NCBI GenBank assembly: GCA_019359545.1
Contig: JAHHHB010000063.1
Span: forward strand, 1-40,953
DNA length: 40,953 nucleotides
Reading direction: 5' to 3'
Origin: Desmonostoc geniculatum HA4340-LM1
GTDB lineage: Bacteria; Cyanobacteriota; Cyanobacteriia; Cyanobacteriales; Nostocaceae
Shown: positions 7,651 to 15,317 of the stretch, piece by piece
Layout of the letters: each line of letters opens with the position of its first letter
Numbering within the stretch: position 1 is the first letter of the stretch
Notes under the pieces: model-generated
The model's database searches: none
Told to the model about the DNA's origin: nothing
The model's input: the letters and a program-made list of their open reading frames with translations, nothing else
Program-made: the position numbers and the translations under genes

Positions 7651-7710
7651 TTTTTATTACCTGCGATCGCACTCACAAAATATCCTATTAATTTACTATC
7701 CCCGGCCACG

Positions 7711-7935
7711 TCAGACATCGAAATTCCCAGCAGCATAGGTGTCAGTTTTATTGCACCAAGGACAGGCGACAGGTGTTTGATTCACTAAAATATACGCTAA
7801 TATACCTGTGGCGATCGCTATTAATCCTCCTAATAACCATAGGGTTTTACCAGGAAATCTTCTCTGGGGTGGAACAGGAGTCACTTGAAGAGAATTTGGA
7901 TCTGCCATCACATAGATTTCATCGTTATCTTCCAT
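7711..7935 (-). CDS. small single-pass membrane protein with CPWC motif
   Basis: Not recognised as a family. The 74-residue protein has a polar N-terminus (about 1-28), one membrane helix (about 29-50, TLWLLGGLIAIATGILAYIL) and a short tail with a CxxC motif in ACPWCNKTDTY. The positive RRFPGK before the helix predicts an N-in topology with CPWC outside the cytoplasm, where it could bind metal or exchange disulfides. The start is well supported by GGGAGGTAATCATG. It begins only 16 bp after the stop of the upstream vWA gene, and the CAP gene follows after 60 bp, so it is part of that operon. Confidence 0.8.
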   Translation of the reverse strand: MEDNDEIYVMADPNSLQVTPVPPQRRFPGKTLWLLGGLIAIATGILAYILVNQTPVACPWCNKTDTYAAGNFDV

Positions 7936-7951
7936 GATTACCTCCCTACCT

Positions 7952-9016
7952 TTAGGCTTTAGGGAGAACGATCGATTGACGAATCCTTTGGCCGTAGACT
8001 TCTATTTCAAACCATTGAGACTGGGGAGACATAGATATAGATACTTTTGCTGGTAATCCATCTGTGTATTTTTTAATCACATTTCCAGCAGAATCATAAA
8101 TAGTACCAATTGGTGCTACTATTTGATTTTCATCGACCACCTCGGCAAAAATTTGCACTAATGATGCCATTTCTTTGGCTATTTTATAATCCCAAATATC
8201 AACATCGGTGCCGGTATTAAAATCGTCTAGTTCTTCTAATTGACTCTTGTCAATTTGATCTCCTACTCCTATCAAAACGAATTTAACTGAATAACGCTTA
8301 CCAGATGCAATATTTTTTGCCAGTTCGGTTGTATATTGCTTAACTGCTTCCAAATCATAAACGCGACCATCGGTAATGAAAATAAACATGCCTCGCTTCG
8401 CATCTACAAACCGTTCGGTAAAGTATCTAACCGCAGGGGTAAGTATGGTGCTATTGCCAAAATTAATGCTTTTCGGTCCAATAACATCAAGGGTACGACA
8501 TTCAGCTTCAGAAAAGTCTCCCAGAACTTCAATTTCTGAACCAAAACCACATGCCCAATAAATAACTGTAGTACCACCATGAGCATCTAAATTCTCTGCT
8601 AAATAGGCGATAAATTGTTGGGCAAGAGGTTGTACAATATTTGGACTTTGACGCAGATATCCCCTTTGAATGGCATCTTCATAGGCTGCTTTTTGAAAGG
8701 ATTTAACACGTCTTCCTTCTTCAATTCGAGATTCTAACCAACCCTTTTTTTCGTATTCTTCACTGACATCAGGGGGAATTTTTCCTTCTAACTTTCGCCC
8801 ATAAAAGTCCTTCATAGATGCACTCGCATCCAAGGCAACACCTGTTTGCCAGCCTTCAGCTTCTTCTCCTTGGGGTTCCATCAGAATCGTGAACAAAATT
8901 TGCAGTTCTTGACCTGTATTGCGAACATTGACTTCTCCAAACTCTTTAGCAACCATACTGCTAGGTAGTTGGTGGCTTTTCTGTTCGTTTGATGAATCAG
9001 AGTTGTTTTTAGGCAT
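7952..9016 (-). CDS. vWA-domain (MIDAS) protein, paralogue 2
   Basis: This 354-residue protein has a von Willebrand factor A fold with an apparently intact metal-ion-dependent adhesion site: D63-A-S65-A-S67 (ALDASASM), a Thr around 190-193 (NSTILTP) and D216 in FIFITDGR. A charged insertion (about 71-115) follows the first MIDAS motif. A C-terminal part (about 290-350) looks beta-rich (GTIYDSAGNVIKKYTDGLP). No signal peptide or membrane helix is visible, so it is probably cytosolic. It is paralogous to the gene just upstream (shared FGEVNV, LIGVGD, ELDD, DxWD and the C-terminal region), 35 bp away. AGGAG lies 10 nt before ATG. Intracellular vWA proteins often act in chaperone-like or stress systems such as the Ter systems; that link is only an analogy here. 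Confidence 0.88.
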   Translation of the reverse strand: MPKNNSDSSNEQKSHQLPSSMVAKEFGEVNVRNTGQELQILFTILMEPQGEEAEGWQTGVALDASASMKDFYGRKLEGKIPPDVSEEYEKKGWLESRIEEGRRVKSFQKAAYEDAIQRGYLRQSPNIVQPLAQQFIAYLAENLDAHGGTTVIYWACGFGSEIEVLGDFSEAECRTLDVIGPKSINFGNSTILTPAVRYFTERFVDAKRGMFIFITDGRVYDLEAVKQYTTELAKNIASGKRYSVKFVLIGVGDQIDKSQLEELDDFNTGTDVDIWDYKIAKEMASLVQIFAEVVDENQIVAPIGTIYDSAGNVIKKYTDGLPAKVSISMSPQSQWFEIEVYGQRIRQSIVLPKA

Positions 9017-9051
9017 ACTTTATCTGCTCCTTGGACTGTCATTCACCTAAT

Positions 9052-9999
9052 TTATGGTTGTGATAGTGCTTCCGAAATGTCTTGAATGATACTTCCTCCC
9101 GGAAATTCCAAGGTGAAGGCAGTTGAGCCAGCAGGCAGAGTAAATTTGAGTAAGGCGGGAACCCCATCAGCATAATCACGGCAAAGTTTTCCTGCTTGGT
9201 TAAATATCCGTCCAGAACCAAGAACAATCATGTCTTCGGAAACAAGTTCTTTAAACACTTGTTCTAGTTTGTTCATATCATTGGCTAATTGATGATCCCA
9301 GAGGTCAATATTTAGTCCTGTACTATCTTTGATGGGATTGTTTTCAAACATATCGTCCAGTTCATTCATTTGTCCTTCATCTACTTCATCACCGATACCG
9401 ATGAGGAACAATTTGATAAATGGCTTTTGTCCTTGGGCAATCTCTTGAGCATACTGAATGCAGTATTGTTTGACTGCTATTAAATCTTCAATAATTCCAT
9501 CAGTAACAAAGACAGACATGGCAGCAGGTTGTTTTACTCCTAGTGCTGGGGCATTTTGGAATTTATCAATAAAATGTTGCAATGGTGGCAATAATTTAGT
9601 ACCTGTTCCCCATTTTTTGGGGCCTTTAACTACCATATTGTTGATATTTTGGCTGTCAAATTCTCCTAATTCTTCTATTGCTGCTCCACCTGGACTGCAA
9701 GCCCAATAAATTAAATCAACTTTGCCATTAGACGAAAAGTTGGATAAAAAATCCACCATTGTGCGAGCAACTGGTTCAACAAAGTTGAGACTGTTAGCTG
9801 CTTGAGCAAAAGCTCCACCGACGATGCCGCTAACTCCATACATTTTTTTCATGGATGCCGAACCATCCAGGGCTAAACCCATTCGTACTCCCTCAAGATC
9901 GGGCACAGTGAGAATAGTGGCCACAATGTTCAGTTCAGCGTTTTTTTGCTTGTAGACATTGACTTCACCAAATGGCTCAACTACATTTTCTAACTGCAT
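9052..9999 (-). CDS. vWA-domain (MIDAS) protein, paralogue 1
   Basis: This 315-residue protein is a von Willebrand factor A protein with D45-G-S47-A-S49 (LALDGSASM), GTGTKLLPPL and the distal Asp in FVTDGIIEDL, so the MIDAS looks complete. The tail has GSGRIFNQAGKLCRDYADG, matching the C-terminal region of its paralogue 35 bp downstream. It lacks the charged insertion seen in that paralogue. No export signal is visible. The start ATG is supported by GGGAGG 9 nt upstream and overlaps the stop of a short upstream remnant (9990-10115). It appears to be the first intact gene of an operon vWA-vWA-membrane protein-CAP. Ligand and role are unknown. Confidence 0.88.
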   Translation of the reverse strand: MQLENVVEPFGEVNVYKQKNAELNIVATILTVPDLEGVRMGLALDGSASMKKMYGVSGIVGGAFAQAANSLNFVEPVARTMVDFLSNFSSNGKVDLIYWACSPGGAAIEELGEFDSQNINNMVVKGPKKWGTGTKLLPPLQHFIDKFQNAPALGVKQPAAMSVFVTDGIIEDLIAVKQYCIQYAQEIAQGQKPFIKLFLIGIGDEVDEGQMNELDDMFENNPIKDSTGLNIDLWDHQLANDMNKLEQVFKELVSEDMIVLGSGRIFNQAGKLCRDYADGVPALLKFTLPAGSTAFTLEFPGGSIIQDISEALSQP

Positions 10000-10115
10000 A
10001 TCATAATGCCTCCCGGATTAATGAAATTAATTACATTCTCTACTCGGACAATTCCTGACTCATCAGCGATCGCTTTGACAATTCCTCGATAATAATCTTT
10101 AATACTCTCCCAGCT
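9990..10115 (-). pseudogene. possible 3' remnant of a gene upstream of the vWA operon
   Basis: An open frame without a start encodes SWESIKDYYRGIVKAIADE, then GIVRVENVINFINPGG, and ends at TAG inside the first codons of the vWA gene. The VRVENVIN segment is vaguely like the end of a BON domain. A stop codon directly precedes SWES, and no reading frame continues upstream. I read it as the tail of a lost operon gene; uncertain. Confidence 0.3.
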
Positions 10116-10375
10116 TTATTTTGCGGAAGCTTCTCTCGGAAAACTACGGCAGAATCAGCTTTGAATCTGCCGCTGATTTACCTCTGTTTTAGGTGGACTC
10201 AAGAACAAGGGCAAGTAGTCGTGATTGCTAGCACCAAAAACAACGGCTGAAACCCCTGACCTTTCATTAAGTTTCAAAACTTTTCCGTATCTTAAGATTT
10301 GTTGAATATTTAGTGATATCTTGAAAAGATACTGATAGCAAAAGCCTTTATCAGGGTAAAAATATCGGGTGAAAT

Positions 10376-10957
10376 ATGGCTTTAACAGCTTCAACAATGT
10401 TGCCACTAGGCACTAAAGCACCAGATTTTAATCTACCGGAAGTTGTATCTGGAAAGGCAACTTCACTTTCCACCTTTGCAGAGAAAAAAGCACTTTTGGT
10501 AATGTTCATTTGTCGGCATTGCCCATTTGTCAAGCATGTGCAACAAGAATTAGTGCAGTTAGGAAAAGATTATTTTACGAGTGATTTAGCGATCGTTGCC
10601 ATCAGCGCTAACGATGCCAAGAATTACCCAGATGATGCGCCAGAGTCGTTAAAAGCATTTGCCACAGAACAAGGATTTACTTTTACCTTATGCTACGACG
10701 AGAGCCAGGAAACGGCAAAAGCTTACACAGCAGCTTGCACACCAGATTTTTTTCTATTTGATGGCTCCCGCCAACTTGTTTATCGGGGACAATTAGATGA
10801 TAGTCGTCCCAGCAATGGGAAACCTGTAACGGGCGCAGATTTACGTGCAGCCATTGAAGCAGTGCTGGTTGATAAACCTGTTACGACTGAGCAAAAGCCG
10901 AGTGTTGGTTGCAACATTAAATGGAAACCTGGAAACCAACCTAGTTATTTTGGGTGA
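10376..10957 (+). CDS. thioredoxin-fold (AhpC/TSA-like) redox protein
   Basis: This 193-residue protein is of the AhpC/TSA-thioredoxin superfamily. It starts with the peroxiredoxin-like LGTKAPDFNLPEV, then has C46-R-H-C49 in MFICRHCPFV at the position of the thioredoxin CxxC, a cis-Pro region CTPDFFLFD, and a third conserved Cys in PSVGCNIKWKPGN (C179). This arrangement is known from a widespread group of uncharacterised bacterial proteins probably acting as cytosolic thiol oxidoreductases. No signal peptide is seen. The ATG at 10376 gives the full family N-terminus. It is not in an operon: the upstream 370 bp is a divergent spacer and the downstream spacer is filled with repeats. The substrate is unknown. 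Confidence 0.88.
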   Translation: MALTASTMLPLGTKAPDFNLPEVVSGKATSLSTFAEKKALLVMFICRHCPFVKHVQQELVQLGKDYFTSDLAIVAISANDAKNYPDDAPESLKAFATEQGFTFTLCYDESQETAKAYTAACTPDFFLFDGSRQLVYRGQLDDSRPSNGKPVTGADLRAAIEAVLVDKPVTTEQKPSVGCNIKWKPGNQPSYFG

Positions 10958-10961
10958 AAGG

Positions 10962-11037
10962 GTCATGGGGCATGGGGCATTGGGCATTGGGCATGGGGCA
11001 TGGGGCATGGGGCATGGGGCATTCGGCATTGGGAAAA
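10962..11037. repeat. heptamer tandem repeat (GGGCATG/GGGCATT)
   Basis: About ten consecutive 7-bp units alternate GGGCATG and GGGCATT just after the thioredoxin-fold gene. This is the short tandemly repeated repetitive (STRR) type known from heterocystous cyanobacteria. Confidence 0.9.
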
Positions 11038-11043
11038 GGTGTG

Positions 11044-11106
11044 GGGAGTGTGGGGAGTGTGGGAGGATGGGGAAGAAATCTTTCCCCCCACACTCCCCAC
11101 ACTCCC
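11044..11106. terminator. 20-bp perfect inverted repeat, possible bidirectional terminator
   Basis: The sequence at 11044-11063 is perfectly complementary to 11087-11106 (GGGAGTGTGGGGAGTGTGGG and its complement), with a 23-nt loop. It lies between convergent genes and could stop transcription from both sides, although no long U tract follows. Confidence 0.6.
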
Positions 11107-11175
11107 TCATCTCCCTCATCTCCCTCATCTCCCTCATCTCCCTCATCTCCCTCATCTCCCCATCCCCCTCATCTC
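11100..11175. repeat. 9-bp tandem repeat (CTCCCTCAT)n
   Basis: About seven perfect 9-bp units CTCCCTCAT, then degenerate units, directly next to the inverted repeat. There are no unique spacers, so it is not a CRISPR array. Confidence 0.9.
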
Positions 11176-11190
11176 CATACTCCCCTGATA

Positions 11191-11703
11191 TCAGTGCTTA
11201 ATTTCCAAATTCAGGATATAGCGTCCTAGTTGGATTTTTTCTGCCCACAATTCATATTCCAGTCGCAAATGCTCTGGTAAGGGATGTCCGTTGAGAGTTA
11301 GGCTACTAGTAAAATTTCGTAAACGAATCGGATCGTTAGATTGCAATGACTCAGTTGGCAACCAATAACGACTAATACCATAAACACCCTGTTCCCAGAA
11401 GTGACGGTAACTCACTTGGGCGTTACCTTGCATGGTCATAATTACCCGATATGGGGAAATCTCTAACCACAAAATTCTGGGACTGCTAGGAGCGTAGGCT
11501 TTGCTTTTACTTTGAGGAGAAGCATCCTCTGGACTGAGGACACTCTCGACTTCGCAAGTAATTAGGGGTGGTGCAGTCAACAGTAAATGAAATCGGTCAG
11601 TATCTTTTTGATACAACGTCCCGGCAGTTTCAACAACAGACCAGATTGGTAGGTCGGTAGAAATAATTGATAAGCACACGGGCTTGCGGTGATGGGTCAG
11701 CAT
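11191..11703 (-). CDS. conserved hypothetical protein
   Basis: I do not recognise a named family. The 170-residue protein is soluble, with no signal peptide or membrane helix. It has mixed beta-rich segments (ILWLEISPYRVIMTMQG, HLRLEYELWAEKIQLGRYIL) and a Ser/Pro/Lys-rich central stretch (PEDASPQSKSKAYAPSSP) that may be a loop. Codon use matches the neighbouring genes, and the ATG at 11703 is the only good start. It converges on the thioredoxin-fold gene across a repeat array and is not in an operon. Function unknown. Confidence 0.7.
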   Translation of the reverse strand: MLTHHRKPVCLSIISTDLPIWSVVETAGTLYQKDTDRFHLLLTAPPLITCEVESVLSPEDASPQSKSKAYAPSSPRILWLEISPYRVIMTMQGNAQVSYRHFWEQGVYGISRYWLPTESLQSNDPIRLRNFTSSLTLNGHPLPEHLRLEYELWAEKIQLGRYILNLEIKH

Positions 11704-12256
11704 GGGAGCGATAAGGGCTAAAAGCTATTGAACAAAATGAAATGAACACTAGGAGTCTAATAGTCAGGGTAAGAAACTAAATAGTAAAACAGGCTTAATA
11801 TTAACTGAATTCGCTGGTTGGCTAAGCTACAGAAATTGGGATAGAAACAGGTAGGATGTAAGCCCAGATAGCAAAAACAGCGGTTTTTCTAGAGAGAGCT
11901 AATTTGTAATTAAAGCTTGTAAATATTCTAAAGCTATACACCCAAAACAGTGGGAGTCTTTAGTAGATGTAAAAAAAACTTCTTGGGGGGACTTACCGTA
12001 AATTTGAGTAAGTTTCATACAAGAAAAAGCATAGGATACTACGGTAGAAGTAACTACCAACGGCAAACCAGCTCGCGGATAAACTTCTGGTGTATTTAAA
12101 AGCCAGTGTATCCTACTGTCGGCTTCTGTTATAACCGTAGAAATTCCGGAAGTCCTTTGTGTTTAGTTTGAGGGGAGTGGGCACTGGGGGGAATCAGGGG
12201 GAGAATAATTCTTAACTCCTAACTCCTAACTCCCAATGCCCAATGCTGTGCTGATA
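11704..12256. other. intergenic region, no gene found
   Basis: About 550 bp with stops in all frames. It contains the promoter side of the 11703 gene. At 12200-12233 is a 34-bp element identical to 24102-24135 (GGAGAATAATTCTTAACTCC then TAACTCC units), flanked by short degenerate GGGCACT/CCCAATG heptamers. Nothing else recognised. Confidence 0.6.
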
Positions 12257-12891
12257 CTAGAAAGTCAAAGTGGTACGAAGTACACCTACAACTGCTGTGT
12301 CATTAGCGCTAAATCCTTCGGGGTTGAATAGCCAAAATACGCCAGGGGTAATGCTGATATTGTCATTAACCCTGTAGTTAAAGAAAGTTTCTAAATGATA
12401 AGGAGTCGTGTCTTCGGGACGAATAGCAATTACCATATATAACTCCAAGTCCTACTTGTTTTGAAGGATTCCACAAGAAACCAGCGCCTGCAAGTAAACC
12501 GCTGCCAGAAGTACCTCCGGTAATTCGTACAGCAGCGTTGTAGCCTGCAAATCGAGAAATTGCCCCCTGGCTATCGCTGGCGTAGGGAGTGATGGCAGGA
12601 AACACATCTGTAATCTCTGCATTTGTGGCGGCAAATACGGCAAATTGCTGGGACAAGGGTAAGACATACGCTAGCTTGTAAAGCCCAATCTGTTGGTCTG
12701 ATATCAGATAATTGAGATACAGAGTTGACCTGAGCAATTCCATCGGTATTTGGGGATTGACTATCAATACTAAAATTAGGCTGTGTATCAGGAGGATTAG
12801 CAAGCGTAGGATATGCTCCTAGTGAAATCGAACCTGTAACTAAGCATAACCAACTGACTCTTGCAATACATTTTAATTGCTCGTGATTCAC
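12257..12891 (-). pseudogene. broken iron-uptake/OprB-type porin with SLH domain
   Basis: Three blocks in different frames match the architecture of cyanobacterial SLH-domain porins. First is an N-terminal signal peptide and linker (start 12891; GAYPTLANPP, IAQVNSVSQLSDIRPTDWA, the beginning of the SLH motif). Next is an internal barrel piece (AVFAATNAEITDVFPAITPYA, ISRFAGYNAAV, GAGFLWNPSKQVGLGVIYG). Last is the C-terminal barrel end (TTPYHLETFFNYRVNDNISI, TPGVFWLFNPEGF, ending in a terminal Phe typical of outer-membrane barrels). Intact homologues are about 500-600 residues; here only 635 bp remain, with a large internal deletion after PTDWA and at least two frame changes. The intact protein would be an outer-membrane channel; this copy cannot be functional. 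Confidence 0.85.
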
Positions 12892-13427
12892 GTTTATTCC
12901 TCACACACAAATACAACATCTACTGATTTTTTTGACAACCAATAGATTTTTTCAAATGTTTGAGCCAGCACAGTGTTGTATTCATAAATTGAATTTGTTT
13001 GCTGTCAAATTATCTTGACAATTAGTTACCTACTGACGTTAGGAATCCAATACGCAAACGGAATATCTATGAATCACGTTTCTTTGTTAAAAGTTTGCCA
13101 GTTAAACATGTCAATCCCTGGTGTCAGAATGACTCTGTACAGGATTCACATAATTAATAGCTAAACCAATACATCGGCTCATACAAATCTAAGTACATAT
13201 AGAGCTATAAAATTAATCTTCAACAATTAGGTAGGAAGAAAGAAACACCTAACTGCTTGCGAAAAGTAATTTCATAGCTCTATTGATTTACTTAGACACT
13301 ATTGGTATGTCGTAGATTTAAGTATTTGTACTTTATCACGGCGATTTCGGCAAAATCAACGTTTTTTTGCGACAGCCGAATAATATTAACTTATACAGCA
13401 AGAGTCAGAAATTAGAATAGCTTAGAA
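12892..13427. other. intergenic region upstream of the broken porin
   Basis: About 535 bp without a gene. It holds the former promoter region of the porin pseudogene (minus strand) and the 3' side of gatC. The only structure seen is the nested inverted repeat at 13201-13281. Confidence 0.6.
13201..13281. repeat. nested inverted repeat (81 bp)
   Basis: The outer arms AGAGCTATAAAATTA and TAATTTCATAGCTCT pair in 14 of 15 positions. Inside, TTAGGT and ACCTAA form a second stem closing a purine-rich loop (AGGAAGAAAGAAAC). This could be a small structured RNA, a mobile miniature repeat or a folded leader. No flanking target duplication is evident. Confidence 0.5.
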
Positions 13428-13718
13428 CTATTCAGCGTTGAGGATTTTTGGTACTTTGAAAAATTCGCCTTCCTGTTCAGGAGCACCGTTGAGGATGCTT
13501 TCGCGGTCAGGATAGGGTTGCAACTCATCTTCTCTTGTGACATTACTAACATCTATTGCCCGTGTTGTTGGGGGCACATCACTAACATCAAGTTCGTTGA
13601 GTTGTTGAATATAATCCAGAATACTTCCCAATTGAGTAGTGAATTGTTGTTCTTCTTCTGGAGTTAACTCTAAACGAGCAAGATTTGCTACTTTGTGGAC
13701 TTGTTCTTGGTCAATCAT
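13428..13718 (-). CDS. gatC: Asp/Glu-tRNA(Asn/Gln) amidotransferase subunit C
   Basis: GatC is the small subunit of the GatCAB enzyme that converts misacylated Glu-tRNA(Gln) (and Asp-tRNA(Asn)) to the correct amidated form in the cytosol. The 96-residue length is standard. Family features are the N-terminal VHKVANLARLELTPEEE, LGSILDYIQQLNELDVSDVPPT, the acidic REDELQP and the C-terminal FFKVPKIL. gatA and gatB are not nearby, as is common in cyanobacteria. It lies downstream of ycf3 on the same strand, separated by a 100-bp repeat-containing spacer, so co-transcription is possible but the repeat may terminate the upstream transcript. Confidence 0.96.
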   Translation of the reverse strand: MIDQEQVHKVANLARLELTPEEEQQFTTQLGSILDYIQQLNELDVSDVPPTTRAIDVSNVTREDELQPYPDRESILNGAPEQEGEFFKVPKILNAE

Positions 13719-13727
13719 ATTTTTTTG

Positions 13728-13812
13728 TTAGGAGTTAGGAGTGAGGAGTTAGGAGTGAGGAGTTAGGAGTGAATTAGCCATAACTCTTAACTCTTAACTC
13801 TTAACTCTTCAC
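13728..13812. repeat. TTAGGAG(TGAGGAG)/TAACTCT tandem heptamers, partly palindromic
   Basis: Units of TTAGGAG and TGAGGAG are followed by TAACTCT units, so the two halves can pair. On the plus side the array ends in CACTTTTTT, giving a terminator-like shape between gatC and ycf3. Confidence 0.8.
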
Positions 13813-13816
13813 TTTT

Positions 13817-14338
13817 TTAGAAGAATACGTCAATTTGCGATCGCCCTGTAGTTTTCAACCAGTTTTGGGCTTCAATGTAGTTATTGGGAGCCATGCGAAT
13901 AGCTCGAATCCAATAGTCTGCGGCTTGGTCAAACAGTGCTTCGCCACCATCTTCATCTCCGGCTTCTTTTGCTTTTTCGCCTTGGTAGTGATAAATCACG
14001 GCGATGTTATTCAAAGCTTGGGGTAGGCGTGGGTTTAACTCAATTGCTTGGTGATAGAGTTCTAAGGCCTTTTCATGGTCACCGTTGCTGGCATAGATTA
14101 ACCCCATATTGTAGAGAATGTAGCCGCGATCGTTGGTATCTTCCTCTAGTGTTAGAGCTTCTTCATAGTATTCCAATGCTTCGGCATATTCCCCTTCTGC
14201 TTGGGCTGACATGCCATCTCGATAATACACGAAGGCTTCTTTAGCTTTTTTGTTGGCCGGCAGGATCTTCAGGATGATATCCGCCATCACTGTAAAGGAT
14301 TTGTCAACAAAATTATCGTTTTTTTGCGTTCTTGGCAT
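13817..14338 (-). CDS. ycf3: photosystem I assembly protein Ycf3
   Basis: Ycf3 is a tetratricopeptide-repeat chaperone on the thylakoid surface needed for assembly of photosystem I subunits. The 173-residue length and the start MPRTQKNDNFVDKSFTVMAD are characteristic of the cyanobacterial/plastid protein. Three TPR units are visible: about 35-68 (AFVYYRDGMSAQAEGEYAEA), 72-105 (GYILYNMGLIYASNGDHEKA) and around 109-150 (ALNNIAVIYHYQGEKA, then YWIRAIRMAPNN). A repeat-rich spacer (14341-14435) separates it from the upstream SRAP gene, so it probably has its own promoter. No oddities. Confidence 0.97.
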   Translation of the reverse strand: MPRTQKNDNFVDKSFTVMADIILKILPANKKAKEAFVYYRDGMSAQAEGEYAEALEYYEEALTLEEDTNDRGYILYNMGLIYASNGDHEKALELYHQAIELNPRLPQALNNIAVIYHYQGEKAKEAGDEDGGEALFDQAADYWIRAIRMAPNNYIEAQNWLKTTGRSQIDVFF

Positions 14339-14340
14339 AG

Positions 14341-14435
14341 TTGTCTTTGGGTGTTGGGTGTTGGGTATTGGGGACTGGGTATTAGGAAAACTCTTCTCTA
14401 GTCCATAGTATACAGTCCTAGTCCCCAGTCCCTAA
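14341..14435. repeat. TGTTGGG/CCCCAGT-type heptamer repeats with inverted halves
   Basis: GGGTGTT and GGGTATT units on one side and CCCTAAT and CCCCAGT units on the other can fold back on each other. It fills the spacer upstream of ycf3. Confidence 0.75.
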
Positions 14436-14438
14436 TCC

Positions 14439-15119
14439 CTAACCCGCACTAATGGGAATGATGCATTCCGGACTATTATGGCGAGAGTTGTTTACTAAGG
14501 TGCTAACTGGATGGGCAGTCATGGCTGGCGCTGGATAGGGACGCAATACCTGTTGTAGGGTTTGGGGCGTTTGTACTTGAGAATCTAGCCATAAATCGTA
14601 ATCTTGCGGCTCTAGAATCACTGGCATCCGCTCGTGGATGGGTTGGAGTAATTCGTTGGCTGCTGTTGTCAAAATTGTGCAAGAAATTATTTCCTCGTTG
14701 GCAGTGGAGCGCCATCTCTCCCACAAACCTGCAAAGGCGAAGGGTTGCCCATCTTGGAGACGAAAATAAAATGGCTGCTTCTTGCCGACTTGTTGGCGTT
14801 GCCATTCATAAAAGCCATCAGCTAGCACTAAACAGCGTCGATGCTTAAAAGCTGACCGGAAAGCGGGTTTTTCGGCAACAGTTTCTGCCCTAGCGTTGAT
14901 TAATTTTGCCCCTATTCCGGAATCTTTTGCCCATGAGGGAATTAACCCCCAATGCAACTGCTGAAATTCACGCTTTTTGCTTTCAGGATTTTGTAACACT
15001 GTTGCCACTTTTTGCGTAGGCGCAATGTTATATTGGGCTGCTAAATCCGGGAGTTCTTGAACATCAAAAATTTGAGCTAAAGCTTCTACTGACTGGTTTA
15101 GAGTAAATCTTCCACACAT
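14439..15119 (-). CDS. SRAP-family protein (YedK/HMCES-like abasic-site DNA crosslinker)
   Basis: SRAP proteins form a covalent thiazolidine link between Cys2 and abasic sites in single-stranded DNA, shielding them during replication. The 226-residue protein starts MCGRFTL, giving the catalytic Cys2 after Met removal. It also has the conserved YNIAPTQ, N75 in LINARAET, E105 in GFYEWQ and H162 in HERMPVIL. These correspond to the YedK active site (C2, N75, E105, H160). The length is typical. No LexA-like box was identified upstream. The gene stands alone between ycf3 and a divergent GST gene. Confidence 0.96.
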   Translation of the reverse strand: MCGRFTLNQSVEALAQIFDVQELPDLAAQYNIAPTQKVATVLQNPESKKREFQQLHWGLIPSWAKDSGIGAKLINARAETVAEKPAFRSAFKHRRCLVLADGFYEWQRQQVGKKQPFYFRLQDGQPFAFAGLWERWRSTANEEIISCTILTTAANELLQPIHERMPVILEPQDYDLWLDSQVQTPQTLQQVLRPYPAPAMTAHPVSTLVNNSRHNSPECIIPISAG

Positions 15120-15317
15120 ACTTTTATTCTCGACCGATGACTAAATTAAACATCTCAATCTAGAAAGAGATAATACTTTTTTTATTTTTTGAGATGATTT
15201 TATCTATGGAGGAAAAAGTTAAATATAAAAGAAAATATCCGGTTTTTGGAAAATATTTTGGTAAGATATTGTATTTTGAACCCTTAGTTATGAACACATT
15301 ATTTAATGTATTTTAGC

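Noticed and set aside
11100..11175. CRISPR-like array
   Set aside because: The 9-bp units are directly adjacent with no unique spacers, so this is a simple tandem repeat.
10841..11229. Open frames over the GGGCATG/CTCCCTCAT repeats on both strands
   Set aside because: Low-complexity translations of tandem repeats (MREMREM, SPSSPSSPSS) with no start support and no family likeness.
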